Below are positions 23,696-32,200 of a DNA stretch of 33,859 nt, piece by piece. A program made the position numbers and the translations under genes. Within the stretch, counting starts at the first letter, position 1, and every line of letters starts with the position of its first letter. This DNA comes from Longimicrobiales bacterium (GTDB lineage Bacteria > Gemmatimonadota > Gemmatimonadetes > Longimicrobiales > Gaopeijiaceae). The stretch covers positions 1 through 33,859 of the forward strand of contig JANQNV010000225.1 in the NCBI GenBank assembly GCA_028279425.1. Reading direction: 5' to 3'. The notes under the pieces are model-generated. The model saw only the letters and a list, made by a program, of their open reading frames with translations. It had not been told where the DNA came from and did no database searches.

Positions 23696-24480
23696 ACGAC
23701 GAACGCGCCGAACTCGACGCGCTCCTCGTACGCCGGGCGGTGGAAGGTCTGCGACCGGATGAAGAGACCCGACTGGCGAGGCTGCTCGCCGATCACCCCG
23801 AGGTGGATGCCGAGTGGGCGGATCGGGTGGTGGGCGAACTCGACGCCGAGTGGGACGGCGCGGCACCGACCGTCGACGACGTCCTGCGGGCTCGACTGGT
23901 CGCGACGATCCCGGGGGAGGAGGCATCACGAGCGCGGCTTCCCGCCCCGCGGGAGTCTCGCGCGGCCGACTGGACGCGTTGGACCGGCTGGGCCATGGCC
24001 GCGAGCCTCGCCGCCTTGCTCCTGGCGACGAGCGGAACGGAGCCGCGATCTCCGGTGGTAGGTGGCGACGTCCCGGCGGGGGGGCCGGCCTCCGCCACCA
24101 CGATGGATCCGAACCAGCCGGGAACGATCGTGGCGAGCTGGGCGCCGGGCAACGATGCGACCGGGGCCCAGGTGACGGGTCAGGTGGTGTGGGACACCTC
24201 GCGCCAGACGGGGCGGATGCGCTTCCGCGGTCTGGCCGTCAACGCGCCCGACGAGTTTCAGTACCAGCTCTGGATTTTCGATCGCGAACGCGACGAGCGG
24301 TATCCGGTCGACGGCGGCGTCTTCGACATGCCCGCCGGCGTCGACGAGGCCGAGGTCGCGATCGAGGCGAAGCTACCGGTCGGGCGACCGACGCTCTTCG
24401 CCGTGACAGTCGAGCGTCCAGGCGGCGTAGTGGTCAGCGATCGCAGCCGTATCGCATCGGTCGCGGAGGTGCTGGAGTAG
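23692..24480 (+). CDS. Membrane anti-sigma factor, RskA-like
   Basis: Predicted single-pass inner-membrane anti-sigma factor of 262 residues. The cytoplasmic N-terminal part (1-95) is helical and acidic, without the HxxxCxxC zinc motif of ZAS-type factors. One membrane helix is near 100-117 (WAMAASLAALLLATSG). The periplasmic part is an RskA C-terminal domain with the family's YQLWIFD, PVDGGVFDMP and FAVTVERPGG blocks. AGGAGG precedes the ATG, which overlaps the sigma stop. It should hold the upstream ECF factor inactive until released by regulated proteolysis, as known for RskA. Its stop lies 2 nt from the stop of the convergent oxidoreductase gene. Confidence 0.9.
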   Translation: MNDERAELDALLVRRAVEGLRPDEETRLARLLADHPEVDAEWADRVVGELDAEWDGAAPTVDDVLRARLVATIPGEEASRARLPAPRESRAADWTRWTGWAMAASLAALLLATSGTEPRSPVVGGDVPAGGPASATTMDPNQPGTIVASWAPGNDATGAQVTGQVVWDTSRQTGRMRFRGLAVNAPDEFQYQLWIFDRERDERYPVDGGVFDMPAGVDEAEVAIEAKLPVGRPTLFAVTVERPGGVVVSDRSRIASVAEVLE

Positions 24481-24482
24481 GC

Positions 24483-25871
24483 TCAGAGCTCTACGACCTC
24501 GACCGAATTCGCTCGGCGGCTGCGCTCGGCTGCGAAACCCATGAGGTGGCTCTCGATCGACACGTCGATGCTGGAGGTCAGCACCGAGGGGTCCTGCGTC
24601 GCCACCGCCTCCACGAAGTTCGCCATCAGCCGCCAGTCCCCACCCCCGTGCCCGCTCTGGGCGAAGCGATCGTTGGCCAGGGCGCGGCTCTCGTACTCGG
24701 TCGGATCATCGGGGGCCATGAAGTCCCACACCCGCATCCGGCTCATGTCTCCCTCGATGTATCCGGCACTGCCCATGACACGGGTGCGACGGCCGCCGAA
24801 GGGGGTGAGCGCCTCCATGCTGAAGCTCGCGGTAACCTCGCCTTCGAACAGGAGATTCGTGACGTAGTGATCGGGTTGGTCGTTTTCCATGCGATACACG
24901 CAGCGACCGTAGTTCGTGGTCCGTAGCCTCTCGAGGATGGCTTCGTCCCACTCCGCCCGATCGTCGGGAAGATCGAAGACGCCCAACATCCGACGCTGCC
25001 GTTGGTAGATGCGGAGCGCCGAGAAGGGACAGGTCGCTTCGACCGCGCAGCCGTCGGTGCACCGCTCGGTGCTCCCCGTCGGTGCATTGGACCCCACGAA
25101 CCAACTGAGCTCTCCGAACGCCTGCACCCGTTGCACGGGGCGGTCGACCATCCATCGCAGGATGTCGAGGTCGTGGCATGACTTCGCGAGGATGATCGGC
25201 GTGGTCTTCGAACTGTCGTGCCAGTTGCCTCGCACGTACGAGTGCGCCATGTGCCGGGCCTCGATCGGCTCCATGTGCTGCACGCTGACCACGTCTCCGA
25301 TCGCGCCGGACTGGATGATCTCCCGCATCTTCACGAAGTACGGGGCGTAGCGAAGCACGTGGCAGACCGCGACGGTACGGCCGGTGCGCTGGGCGAGTTC
25401 GAGGATGTCGCGGCACTCCTGCTCGGAGGGCGAGATCGGCTTCTCGAGCAGGACGTCGTACCCGAGCTCCAGTGCGCGCATGCACGGCCCGTAGTGGAGG
25501 TCGTCGGGCGTGCTGACGATCACGGCGTCGGCGAATCGCGGCTGGTCGAAGACGTGCTCCCAGGTGACGAACTGGTGCTCGGGCGCGATCGACATCGCCT
25601 CCGCGTAGCGCTCCCGGCGGATCGGAATCGGCTCGGCCACCCCGACGATGTCGAGGTGGTCGGGATACTCGCGGGCGAACCCTCCGTAGACCCGACCCCG
25701 GTTCCCCGCCCCCAGTGTGATCGCGGTGACGGGCTCGGGAGGCGTGAACCCGTCCGAGGCCGGGAGGATCAGGGGCTCGTCGTCTTCGGTCCGAGCGCAC
25801 CCCGACCAGGCGAAGAACGATCCCCCCACGACGATGCCGCCCAGCGCCTTCAGCGATCCTCTCCGGTCCAT
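24483..25871 (-). CDS. Gfo/Idh/MocA family NAD(P)-dependent oxidoreductase, exported
   Basis: A 462-residue dehydrogenase of the glucose-fructose oxidoreductase / inositol dehydrogenase family, usually acting on sugars or cyclitols. The N-terminus MDRRGSLKAL followed by a hydrophobic stretch and FAWSGC looks like a twin-arginine signal with a lipobox, so the enzyme may be a folded, cofactor-loaded periplasmic lipoprotein. The Rossmann motif is GAGNRGRVYGG; the family signature is LLEKPIS. A cysteine cluster ERCTDGCAVEATCPFS in the C-terminal domain may bind metal and is typical of one subfamily. AGGAG lies 5 nt before the ATG. Substrate unknown; no sugar genes are nearby. Confidence 0.88.
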   Translation of the reverse strand: MDRRGSLKALGGIVVGGSFFAWSGCARTEDDEPLILPASDGFTPPEPVTAITLGAGNRGRVYGGFAREYPDHLDIVGVAEPIPIRRERYAEAMSIAPEHQFVTWEHVFDQPRFADAVIVSTPDDLHYGPCMRALELGYDVLLEKPISPSEQECRDILELAQRTGRTVAVCHVLRYAPYFVKMREIIQSGAIGDVVSVQHMEPIEARHMAHSYVRGNWHDSSKTTPIILAKSCHDLDILRWMVDRPVQRVQAFGELSWFVGSNAPTGSTERCTDGCAVEATCPFSALRIYQRQRRMLGVFDLPDDRAEWDEAILERLRTTNYGRCVYRMENDQPDHYVTNLLFEGEVTASFSMEALTPFGGRRTRVMGSAGYIEGDMSRMRVWDFMAPDDPTEYESRALANDRFAQSGHGGGDWRLMANFVEAVATQDPSVLTSSIDVSIESHLMGFAAERSRRANSVEVVEL

Positions 25872-26028
25872 CGTATCTCCTGGTCGCGCCGCCCCGGCCC
25901 TTCCGGGCCGCGGCCATGAATCACGGAACGCCGTTTCGCCGCCCGACCATGGGACCGCGGCCCCACGGGGGCAAGACAGCGGAGGCGGTGGAGGCCGTGC
26001 CTCAACCCATCATCCTCGAGCCGATGGA

Positions 26029-26049
26029 GGGCGCGGTCGTACCGCGCCC
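26029..26049 (-). terminator. Hairpin downstream of the ADOP permease gene
   Basis: GGGCGCGGT-CGT-ACCGCGCCC forms a perfect 9-bp stem with a 3-nt loop, 22 nt beyond the ADOP stop on the minus strand, in the 200-nt gap before the oxidoreductase gene. No U-tract. The remainder of 25872-26071 shows only the oxidoreductase Shine-Dalgarno. Confidence 0.6.
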
Positions 26050-26071
26050 CGGAGTCGCGGGAGGCGGGCGG

Positions 26072-28789
26072 CTACTCGCTCCGGAGCGACTCCACCGGGT
26101 CGACCCGCGCGGCGCGCCGCGCCGGTAGCCAGGTCGCGAGCAGCACGACGCCGAGCAGCATCGCCGACACGGCGCCCAGCGCCACCGGGTCGTAGGGGGT
26201 GAGGTCCAGGAGAAGCGACCGGAGGGCTCCCCCCACCACGAGTGCAAGGCCCGCGCCGAGTACCAGTCCGGGAATCGCGACCTTCAGCCCCCCGGCGAGC
26301 ACCCGCATCACGACGGCACGACGGTCCGCCCCCAGGGCCATCCGGATCCCGATTTCGCGCCGCTGTCGCGCCACCGCGAACGACACCACGCCGTAGATTC
26401 CCAGCCCCGACAGGAGCAAGGCGACGAACCCCAGCAGCGAGGTCAGCGCCGCAGCGATGCGCTGGGGCAGAATCCCGACGGCGGTATACTGTTCCAACGA
26501 AGACAGCCCCCCCAACGACAGACTCGGATCGGCGGCGAGGAGCGCCGTCCGGATCCTCGAGACGGCGGCGGCCCGGTCCAGCGGGGAGCGAACGACCAGC
26601 TGGGTCGACGGGCTGTAGCGCTGTTGGAGCGCGAAGTACACGAAGGGGGCCGGCACCTCGGTGACGACCTGATTCTTCACGTCGGGCACGACCCCCACCA
26701 CTTCGTACCGCTCCGCGTCGTCCGAGGGTGACACGCCCATCGTGATCCGCTTGCCGAGCGGGGCTTCGCCCGGCCACGCCGCACGCGCGAAGCCCTCGCT
26801 CACGACGACCACGCCGGGGGCCTCGGGGCCGTCGGAGTCGAGGATGGCGCGCCCGGCGAGAACCGGAATCCCGAGCGCCTCGAAATAGCCGGACGAGACG
26901 CGGTTGAACTCGATGCCGAGGCCGCGTCCGTCTTCGGCCGTCCATCCCTCGGGCGTGATCAAGGTGCCCGACGACGCCAGGTCGAGGGGCAGGTCGCTCG
27001 AGAGGCTCGCCGAAGTGACCCACCCGTGCCCGCCTAGCGAGCGGAGGAGCTCGCGTTGGAACTCCCGGCCGGAGGCGACGTCGTAGCCCTCGATCTCGAG
27101 GTCGATCAGGGTGACCCAGGCCCCGCGCGGATCGAACCCCGTCTCGATCGCCGCTGCCCGCTGGAGCGAGCGCACGAAGAGGGCGGCCGTCACCAACAAC
27201 ACGAGGGAGAGCCCGACCTGGGCGCCCGCGAACACCAGCCGCAGCTTCGACGATCGGCGTCCGCCGCCCCGCCCCTCGTCGCGCAATGAACGCGCCAACT
27301 CCACGCGTGTTGCGCGAGCCGCGGGAAGGAGTCCGAAGACGACGCCGGTCACCAGGGTGAGCAGCACCGCCAGACCCAACACGCGCAGGTCGGGCGCGAG
27401 CGACAGCTGGACGGGAAACGGCGTGGGCAGAGCCTCGGGTCGAATCCGGGACACGGCCCACACGCCCAGGGCCACGCCCGCTCCCCCACCGAGTACGAAC
27501 ACCAGCAGCGTCTCGACGGTCAGCAGACGGACCAGCGCAGCTCGGCTCGAGCCCAGGGCGAGGCGAACGGCGACCTCGCGCTCACGGGAGATCGCCCGGG
27601 CCAGGAACATCCCGGCCACGTTGGTGCAGGTGACCAGCAGGATCAGGGCGACCATGCCGAGCAACGCGAGCGCGAACAGCCGTACGCCGTCGCGACCTCC
27701 CCCCGGGACGGGCCCGAGAGCCATCGCCCGGAAACTCCGATGCTCGTTGGTGGCGGGGTGGGCCTGGGCCAACCGATCCCCCAGGAGGGCCAACTGCCCA
27801 TTCAGCTCGTCGAGCGTCGCGGCCCCGCCGAGGCGCCCGACGGCCATCAGCCAGGAAGAGCCGCGATTGTCGAAGTCCTCTCGGCTCCCACCGAACGACG
27901 GTACCTGCGTGAGGGGCACGTAGACGTCGGGCGTGATGCCGATCACGTGGCCGCGGAAGTCGGGTCGCGTGACCCCGACGATCGTATACGGCTGGCGATT
28001 GAGCCTCATGATCGAGCCCACGACGCCGGGATCGGCACCGAGTTTCTGCTGCCAGAAGGCGTGGGATACGACGACGACGTCGTGGGCGCCGAACCCCTCC
28101 CTCTCGGAGTCGACGAGGAGACGGCCGTGCGCAGGCGTCGTGCCCATCACATCGAAGTATGACGGCGTGACGTGGAACCCCACCGCCCGCACCCCCTCTC
28201 CTTCGTCGGACACGCTGAAGAAGGCGAAGGAGTAGGCCGCCACATGATCGAGGGCGGGCACCTCGTGCTCGATGTCGACGAGATCGGGCCAGGCGAAGGT
28301 GTCGAAGCCGTCGCCCCGCCGGGTACGCCCCATCTCGACCACTCGCTCGTGCTCCACGATGCCGGGCAGCGGCCGAACGAGCGCGGCGTTGGCCACGCTG
28401 AACACCGCCGTATTCGCCCCGATCCCGATGGCGAGCGACCCCGCCGCCACCAGCACGAAGAGGGGCTGGGCCAGCATCTGCCGGAGGGCGTATCGCCCAT
28501 CGTCGATCCAACGTCCCATCGTCTGCATCCTCCCCACGGTTCGTCGTCGTGCCGAGTGTCCCGCTCCCTCGCCCATCGGGAACCGGTGCGCTCGACGCCT
28601 CTCCCTCCACGCCCCCCTCAGCGCATCCGCGAGCCCGGCGAGGATCCGCGCCGCCCGCCCCCATGGACGCCCCGACGCCTCGACGAGCCCCAGCCAGCTC
28701 CGCTCCATCTCCGCACCCCAGCGGTCGCGGAAGCGCCTCGGATACAGCCGCAAGATGAATCGGTACAGCGCGAGGCCGAGCCGCGTCAC
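26072..28789 (-). CDS. ADOP-type ABC permease (FtsX/MacB-like)
   Basis: Member of the acidobacterial duplicated orphan permease family: 905 residues with an N-terminal extension (LALYRFILRLYPRRFRDRWGAEME), then two FtsX-type repeats. Each repeat has a MacB-like periplasmic domain and membrane helices, eight in all, including PLFVLVAAGSLAIGIGANTAVFSV, LALLGMVALILLVTCTNVAGM and the C-terminal LLGVVLLATWLPARRAARVDPVESLRSE. The GTG at 28789 overlaps the PadR stop by 4 nt; the longer frame to 29011 is antisense overhang within padR. PadR-ADOP pairs are a known arrangement in Acidobacteria and Gemmatimonadota. No ATPase gene is adjacent, as usual for this orphan family. Cargo unknown; macrolide efflux or lipoprotein-type transport are possibilities. 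Confidence 0.92.
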   Translation of the reverse strand: MTRLGLALYRFILRLYPRRFRDRWGAEMERSWLGLVEASGRPWGRAARILAGLADALRGAWRERRRAHRFPMGEGAGHSARRRTVGRMQTMGRWIDDGRYALRQMLAQPLFVLVAAGSLAIGIGANTAVFSVANAALVRPLPGIVEHERVVEMGRTRRGDGFDTFAWPDLVDIEHEVPALDHVAAYSFAFFSVSDEGEGVRAVGFHVTPSYFDVMGTTPAHGRLLVDSEREGFGAHDVVVVSHAFWQQKLGADPGVVGSIMRLNRQPYTIVGVTRPDFRGHVIGITPDVYVPLTQVPSFGGSREDFDNRGSSWLMAVGRLGGAATLDELNGQLALLGDRLAQAHPATNEHRSFRAMALGPVPGGGRDGVRLFALALLGMVALILLVTCTNVAGMFLARAISREREVAVRLALGSSRAALVRLLTVETLLVFVLGGGAGVALGVWAVSRIRPEALPTPFPVQLSLAPDLRVLGLAVLLTLVTGVVFGLLPAARATRVELARSLRDEGRGGGRRSSKLRLVFAGAQVGLSLVLLVTAALFVRSLQRAAAIETGFDPRGAWVTLIDLEIEGYDVASGREFQRELLRSLGGHGWVTSASLSSDLPLDLASSGTLITPEGWTAEDGRGLGIEFNRVSSGYFEALGIPVLAGRAILDSDGPEAPGVVVVSEGFARAAWPGEAPLGKRITMGVSPSDDAERYEVVGVVPDVKNQVVTEVPAPFVYFALQQRYSPSTQLVVRSPLDRAAAVSRIRTALLAADPSLSLGGLSSLEQYTAVGILPQRIAAALTSLLGFVALLLSGLGIYGVVSFAVARQRREIGIRMALGADRRAVVMRVLAGGLKVAIPGLVLGAGLALVVGGALRSLLLDLTPYDPVALGAVSAMLLGVVLLATWLPARRAARVDPVESLRSE

Positions 28790-29169
28790 TGCGCCGACCC
28801 CGGCTCCGCGAGCAGATCGCGACCGCGAGCCACGTCGAGCATCCGGCGCATGCGGACCAGCTCGGCCCTCAACGCCTCCCGCCCCCGCAAGGTGAGCGCG
28901 TGGACGCGCCGCCGGCCCGGTTCGGGCGGATCGTCGGGTCCCGGCGGCACCTCGCGAATCCACCCGCGTTCCTCGAGGTCGCGGAGGGACCCGTAGAGTG
29001 TGGCGGGCCACAACCCCATCGCCCCATCGGTCTGCTCGAGCACCTCCTCCATGATCGCCGAGCCGTGCATGTCCGCACCCGACAGGGCGAGGAGAATCTG
29101 GAACCAGTGGGCCTTCAGCATCTCCGACATGAAGCGACCTGGGGTGGTGAGTGGGGCGAACAACGCCAT
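28786..29169 (-). CDS. PadR-family transcriptional regulator
   Basis: Small winged-helix repressor that controls the ADOP gene it overlaps. Core at about 18-90: HWFQILLALSGADMHGSAIMEEV, LWPATLYGSLRDLEERGWI and the winged-helix RRRVHALTLRGREALRAEL, with a C-terminal dimer helix. The frame is open to 29406, but family homology starts around MALFAP (ATG 29169, 127 residues) or MSEMLKAHWF (ATG 29130). I give 29169 with AGG upstream; 29130 is equally possible. A large nested palindrome starts 9 nt upstream of 29169 and is the probable operator, shared with the divergent giant gene. Confidence 0.88.
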   Translation of the reverse strand: MALFAPLTTPGRFMSEMLKAHWFQILLALSGADMHGSAIMEEVLEQTDGAMGLWPATLYGSLRDLEERGWIREVPPGPDDPPEPGRRRVHALTLRGREALRAELVRMRRMLDVARGRDLLAEPGSAQ

Positions 29170-29177
29170 ACCTGCCG

Positions 29178-29215
29178 CGAAACTATCGTACGGTATATAC
29201 GGACCGATAGTTTCG
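29178..29215. promoter_or_regulatory. Nested palindrome between padR and the amidohydrolase gene, likely PadR operator
   Basis: Perfect 11-bp arms CGAAACTATCG (29178-29188) and CGATAGTTTCG (29205-29215) enclose 16 nt whose middle is another palindrome, GTATATAC (29193-29200). Both have the same centre, between 29196 and 29197. The only asymmetric parts are TACG and GGAC. It is the AT-richest spot in the neighbourhood and probably also holds the -10 elements. The position suits autoregulation of padR-ADOP and control of the divergent gene. Confidence 0.7.
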
Positions 29216-29290
29216 GATCGACGCGGAAACGGCGCGACCCCCGTAGGTTCCGGGTCGTCTCCCGAGCCGAGTCCCCCGACGCCCCTCGCG

Positions 29291-32200
29291 ATGCCTCGCC
29301 ACACACTCCTCCTGGTCGGCAGCCTCATGGCCCTGGCCACCATGGCCAGCGCCCAGACTCCACCGCTCCCGGTCGACACCGTCGACTTCACGACCCGCGA
29401 GGGCACATGGATCTCGCTCGACGTCCATCCCGGCGGTGAACGTCTCGTCTTCGAACTACTCGGCGACGTCTATGAACTCCCGATCGCGGGCGGGCATGCG
29501 ACCCCGATTCTGACGGGGCGTGCATTCCAGTCGCAGCCGCGGTATTCACCCGATGGATCGCAACTGGTCTTCATCAGCGACGCGTCCGGCTCCGACAACG
29601 TCTGGGTCTCGGGGGCCGACGGCCGCGGGGCACGGCCGGTCACCACCCTTCCGCGCTCGGGGATGCTGTCCCCCGCCTGGTCGGCCGACGGTCGATCGGT
29701 CTTCGTCACCGTGGTCGATTCCTACGGGGCGAGAGCCGCGGAAATCTGGCGGTACGATGTCGCCACGGGCGAAGGCGCCCGCGTCGTGGAAAACATGAAC
29801 GGTCGGGCCGCCCCCCTCGTGTCGTCGCCGGCCTCGGGGCCCTACGGCGCCTGGCCGACAGGGGATGGCTCGGCTCTCTGGTTCACATCGGTGACGCCGC
29901 GCCCCTACGGAAGCCGAAACGGGGCCACCAGTCGACTCATGCGGGTGGGCGTCGAGGGTGGAACGCCGTCCCCGGTCCGCGTCGACGGGACGCCGGCCAT
30001 GAAGCCGACGCTGTCGCCCGACGGCGACCACCTCGTGTACGCCACCGTCCGCGAGGGGCGCACCGGACTGAAGGTGCGCGACCTGAGCAGCGGTACCGAA
30101 CGCTGGTTGGCGCTGGGGATCGATCGCCACCAGCTCGAAGGCCGGGCCACCCGCGACGTGCTGCCCAACATCGCCTTCGCGCCCGATGGGCGCTCGCTCT
30201 ACGCCGCGCATGGGGGCAAGATCCGGCGGATCTCCCTCGCGGACGGCTCGTCGGTCGACGTGCCCTTCGAGGCGGACGTATCGCTGGAGGTGACCCCGAC
30301 GCTCCGGTTCCCGCGCCGCCTCGGCACCGGACCGGTCGAGGGACGCCGGATGACCCAGGTCGCGGCGGGCCCGGGCGGGCGGAACGCATTCTCGTCGCTG
30401 GGGCGCATCTGGATCACCGGCGACGACCCATTCGAACCTCGGCGGCTCACCCGCAGCGTGCGCCCGCGCGAGTTCATGCCGGCGTGGTCGCCCGATGGGC
30501 GATGGGTGGCCTACGTCACCCTCGACGAAGAGGGTGGGGCTCTCTGGAAGGCCCCCACCGTCGGCGACGCCCCCGCGGTACGGCTGTCGAGCGACCCGGG
30601 CTTCTGGGCGGACCCCGCGTGGACGCCGGACGGTGCGACCGTGGTCGCGCTGAAGGCGCCCCTGAGCTCGACGCTCGCAGGGCCACCGGGTTCGATCCCA
30701 CCCGACGCCCAGGTGGTCGCCGTGCCGGCGTCCGGCGGTCCCTATCGTGCCCTCGCTCCGGCCGGCCGGGCCCGTAGGCCGCACTTCGTCGCCGCGGGGA
30801 GCGACGATGAGGACGACCGCGTCTGGCTCAGCGGCCCCGACGGTCTGGTGTCCGTGGGCATGGCGTCGGGCGACCTGCGCGTGGAGGCCCGACTCTCGGA
30901 CGGCGCACCCCGGGGTTCGGAACTGCGGATGGTGCCTTCGGGTGAGGCCGTCGCGGCCCGCCTCGGTGCGCGGCTCGTCCGTATCCCCTTCACACCCGAT
31001 TCGGTCGGCCCTCGGGAGCTCGACCCCTCCGCCGGCTCGCTGGTCGCGGAGCCCGTGAGCGCCGACTGGAGTTGGGCAAGCGACGGTCGTTCGGTGGCGT
31101 GGTTGAGCGCGGGCACGTTGCTCCGAGCCGAGGTGGGCACCGACACCCCCCTCGAACCGGTGGCCTCGCGGCTGGAGGTCGCCCTCCCCCGCTCCGTGGC
31201 GTCCGGGAGTGTCGTCTTGCAGGGCGCGACGGTGATCACGATGGCGGGCGACGAGGTGATCGAGGGCGCCGATGTGGTCGTGACCGACGGTCGCATCGCT
31301 GCCGTGGGGCCGAGCGGCACGCTCGCACGGCCGAGCGGGGCGGAGACCATCGATCTGCAAGGGAGGTACATCGTACCCGGATTCATCGACCTGCATGCGC
31401 ACTGGGGCCCCTCGGGCGACATGCCTCAGGCCGAATCGACCAACGGTCTCGCCAATCTGGCGTTCGGTATCACCACCATCCGCGACCCGCAGAACAACGC
31501 CGACATCTTCGGCCTCGCCGACATCGTCGAGGTGGACGGTGCTCCGTCTCCGAGGGTGCTATCGACGGGCCCCGGGGTGTTCGGTGGAACGAACTTCCAG
31601 TCCCTCGACGAGGTCCGCTCGGCCCTCGCACGCTACCGCGACGAGTACGGGACGGCCTACTTGAAGTCGTACCTCGTCGGAAATCGCCAACAGCGGCGGT
31701 GGGTGGTCCAGGCCTCGCACGAACTCGGGCTCATGCCCACGACCGAGGGGGGCGCCGACACCAAGGAGAACCTCACCCACGTGGTCGATGGATTCTCGGG
31801 ACTCGAACACGCCGTTCCGGTCGCCCCCGTCCACGACGACGTGGTACAGCTGCTGGCCCGAACGGGGATCACCAACACGCCCACCATCGTCGTCGCCTTC
31901 GGCGCCGCACTCCCCATCTACCGTCTTCTCGCGCAGGAACGGCCGCACGAGAATCCCCGCATCGATCGATGGTTTCCCGAGGGAGCTCTGTACCAGCGCA
32001 CGTCGTCGCGCCTGCTCTGGTTCCCACCCGAGGATTATCACGATCGTGAGATCGCCGCCGGCGCCAACGAGGTCCTCCGCGCGGGTGGACACATCGGCCT
32101 GGGCGGGCACGGCGAGGTCCAGGGGCTCTCCAACCACTGGGAGATGGCGCTCCTGGCCGGCGGGGGCATGCGCCCGCACGACATCCTGCGCGTGGCCACG

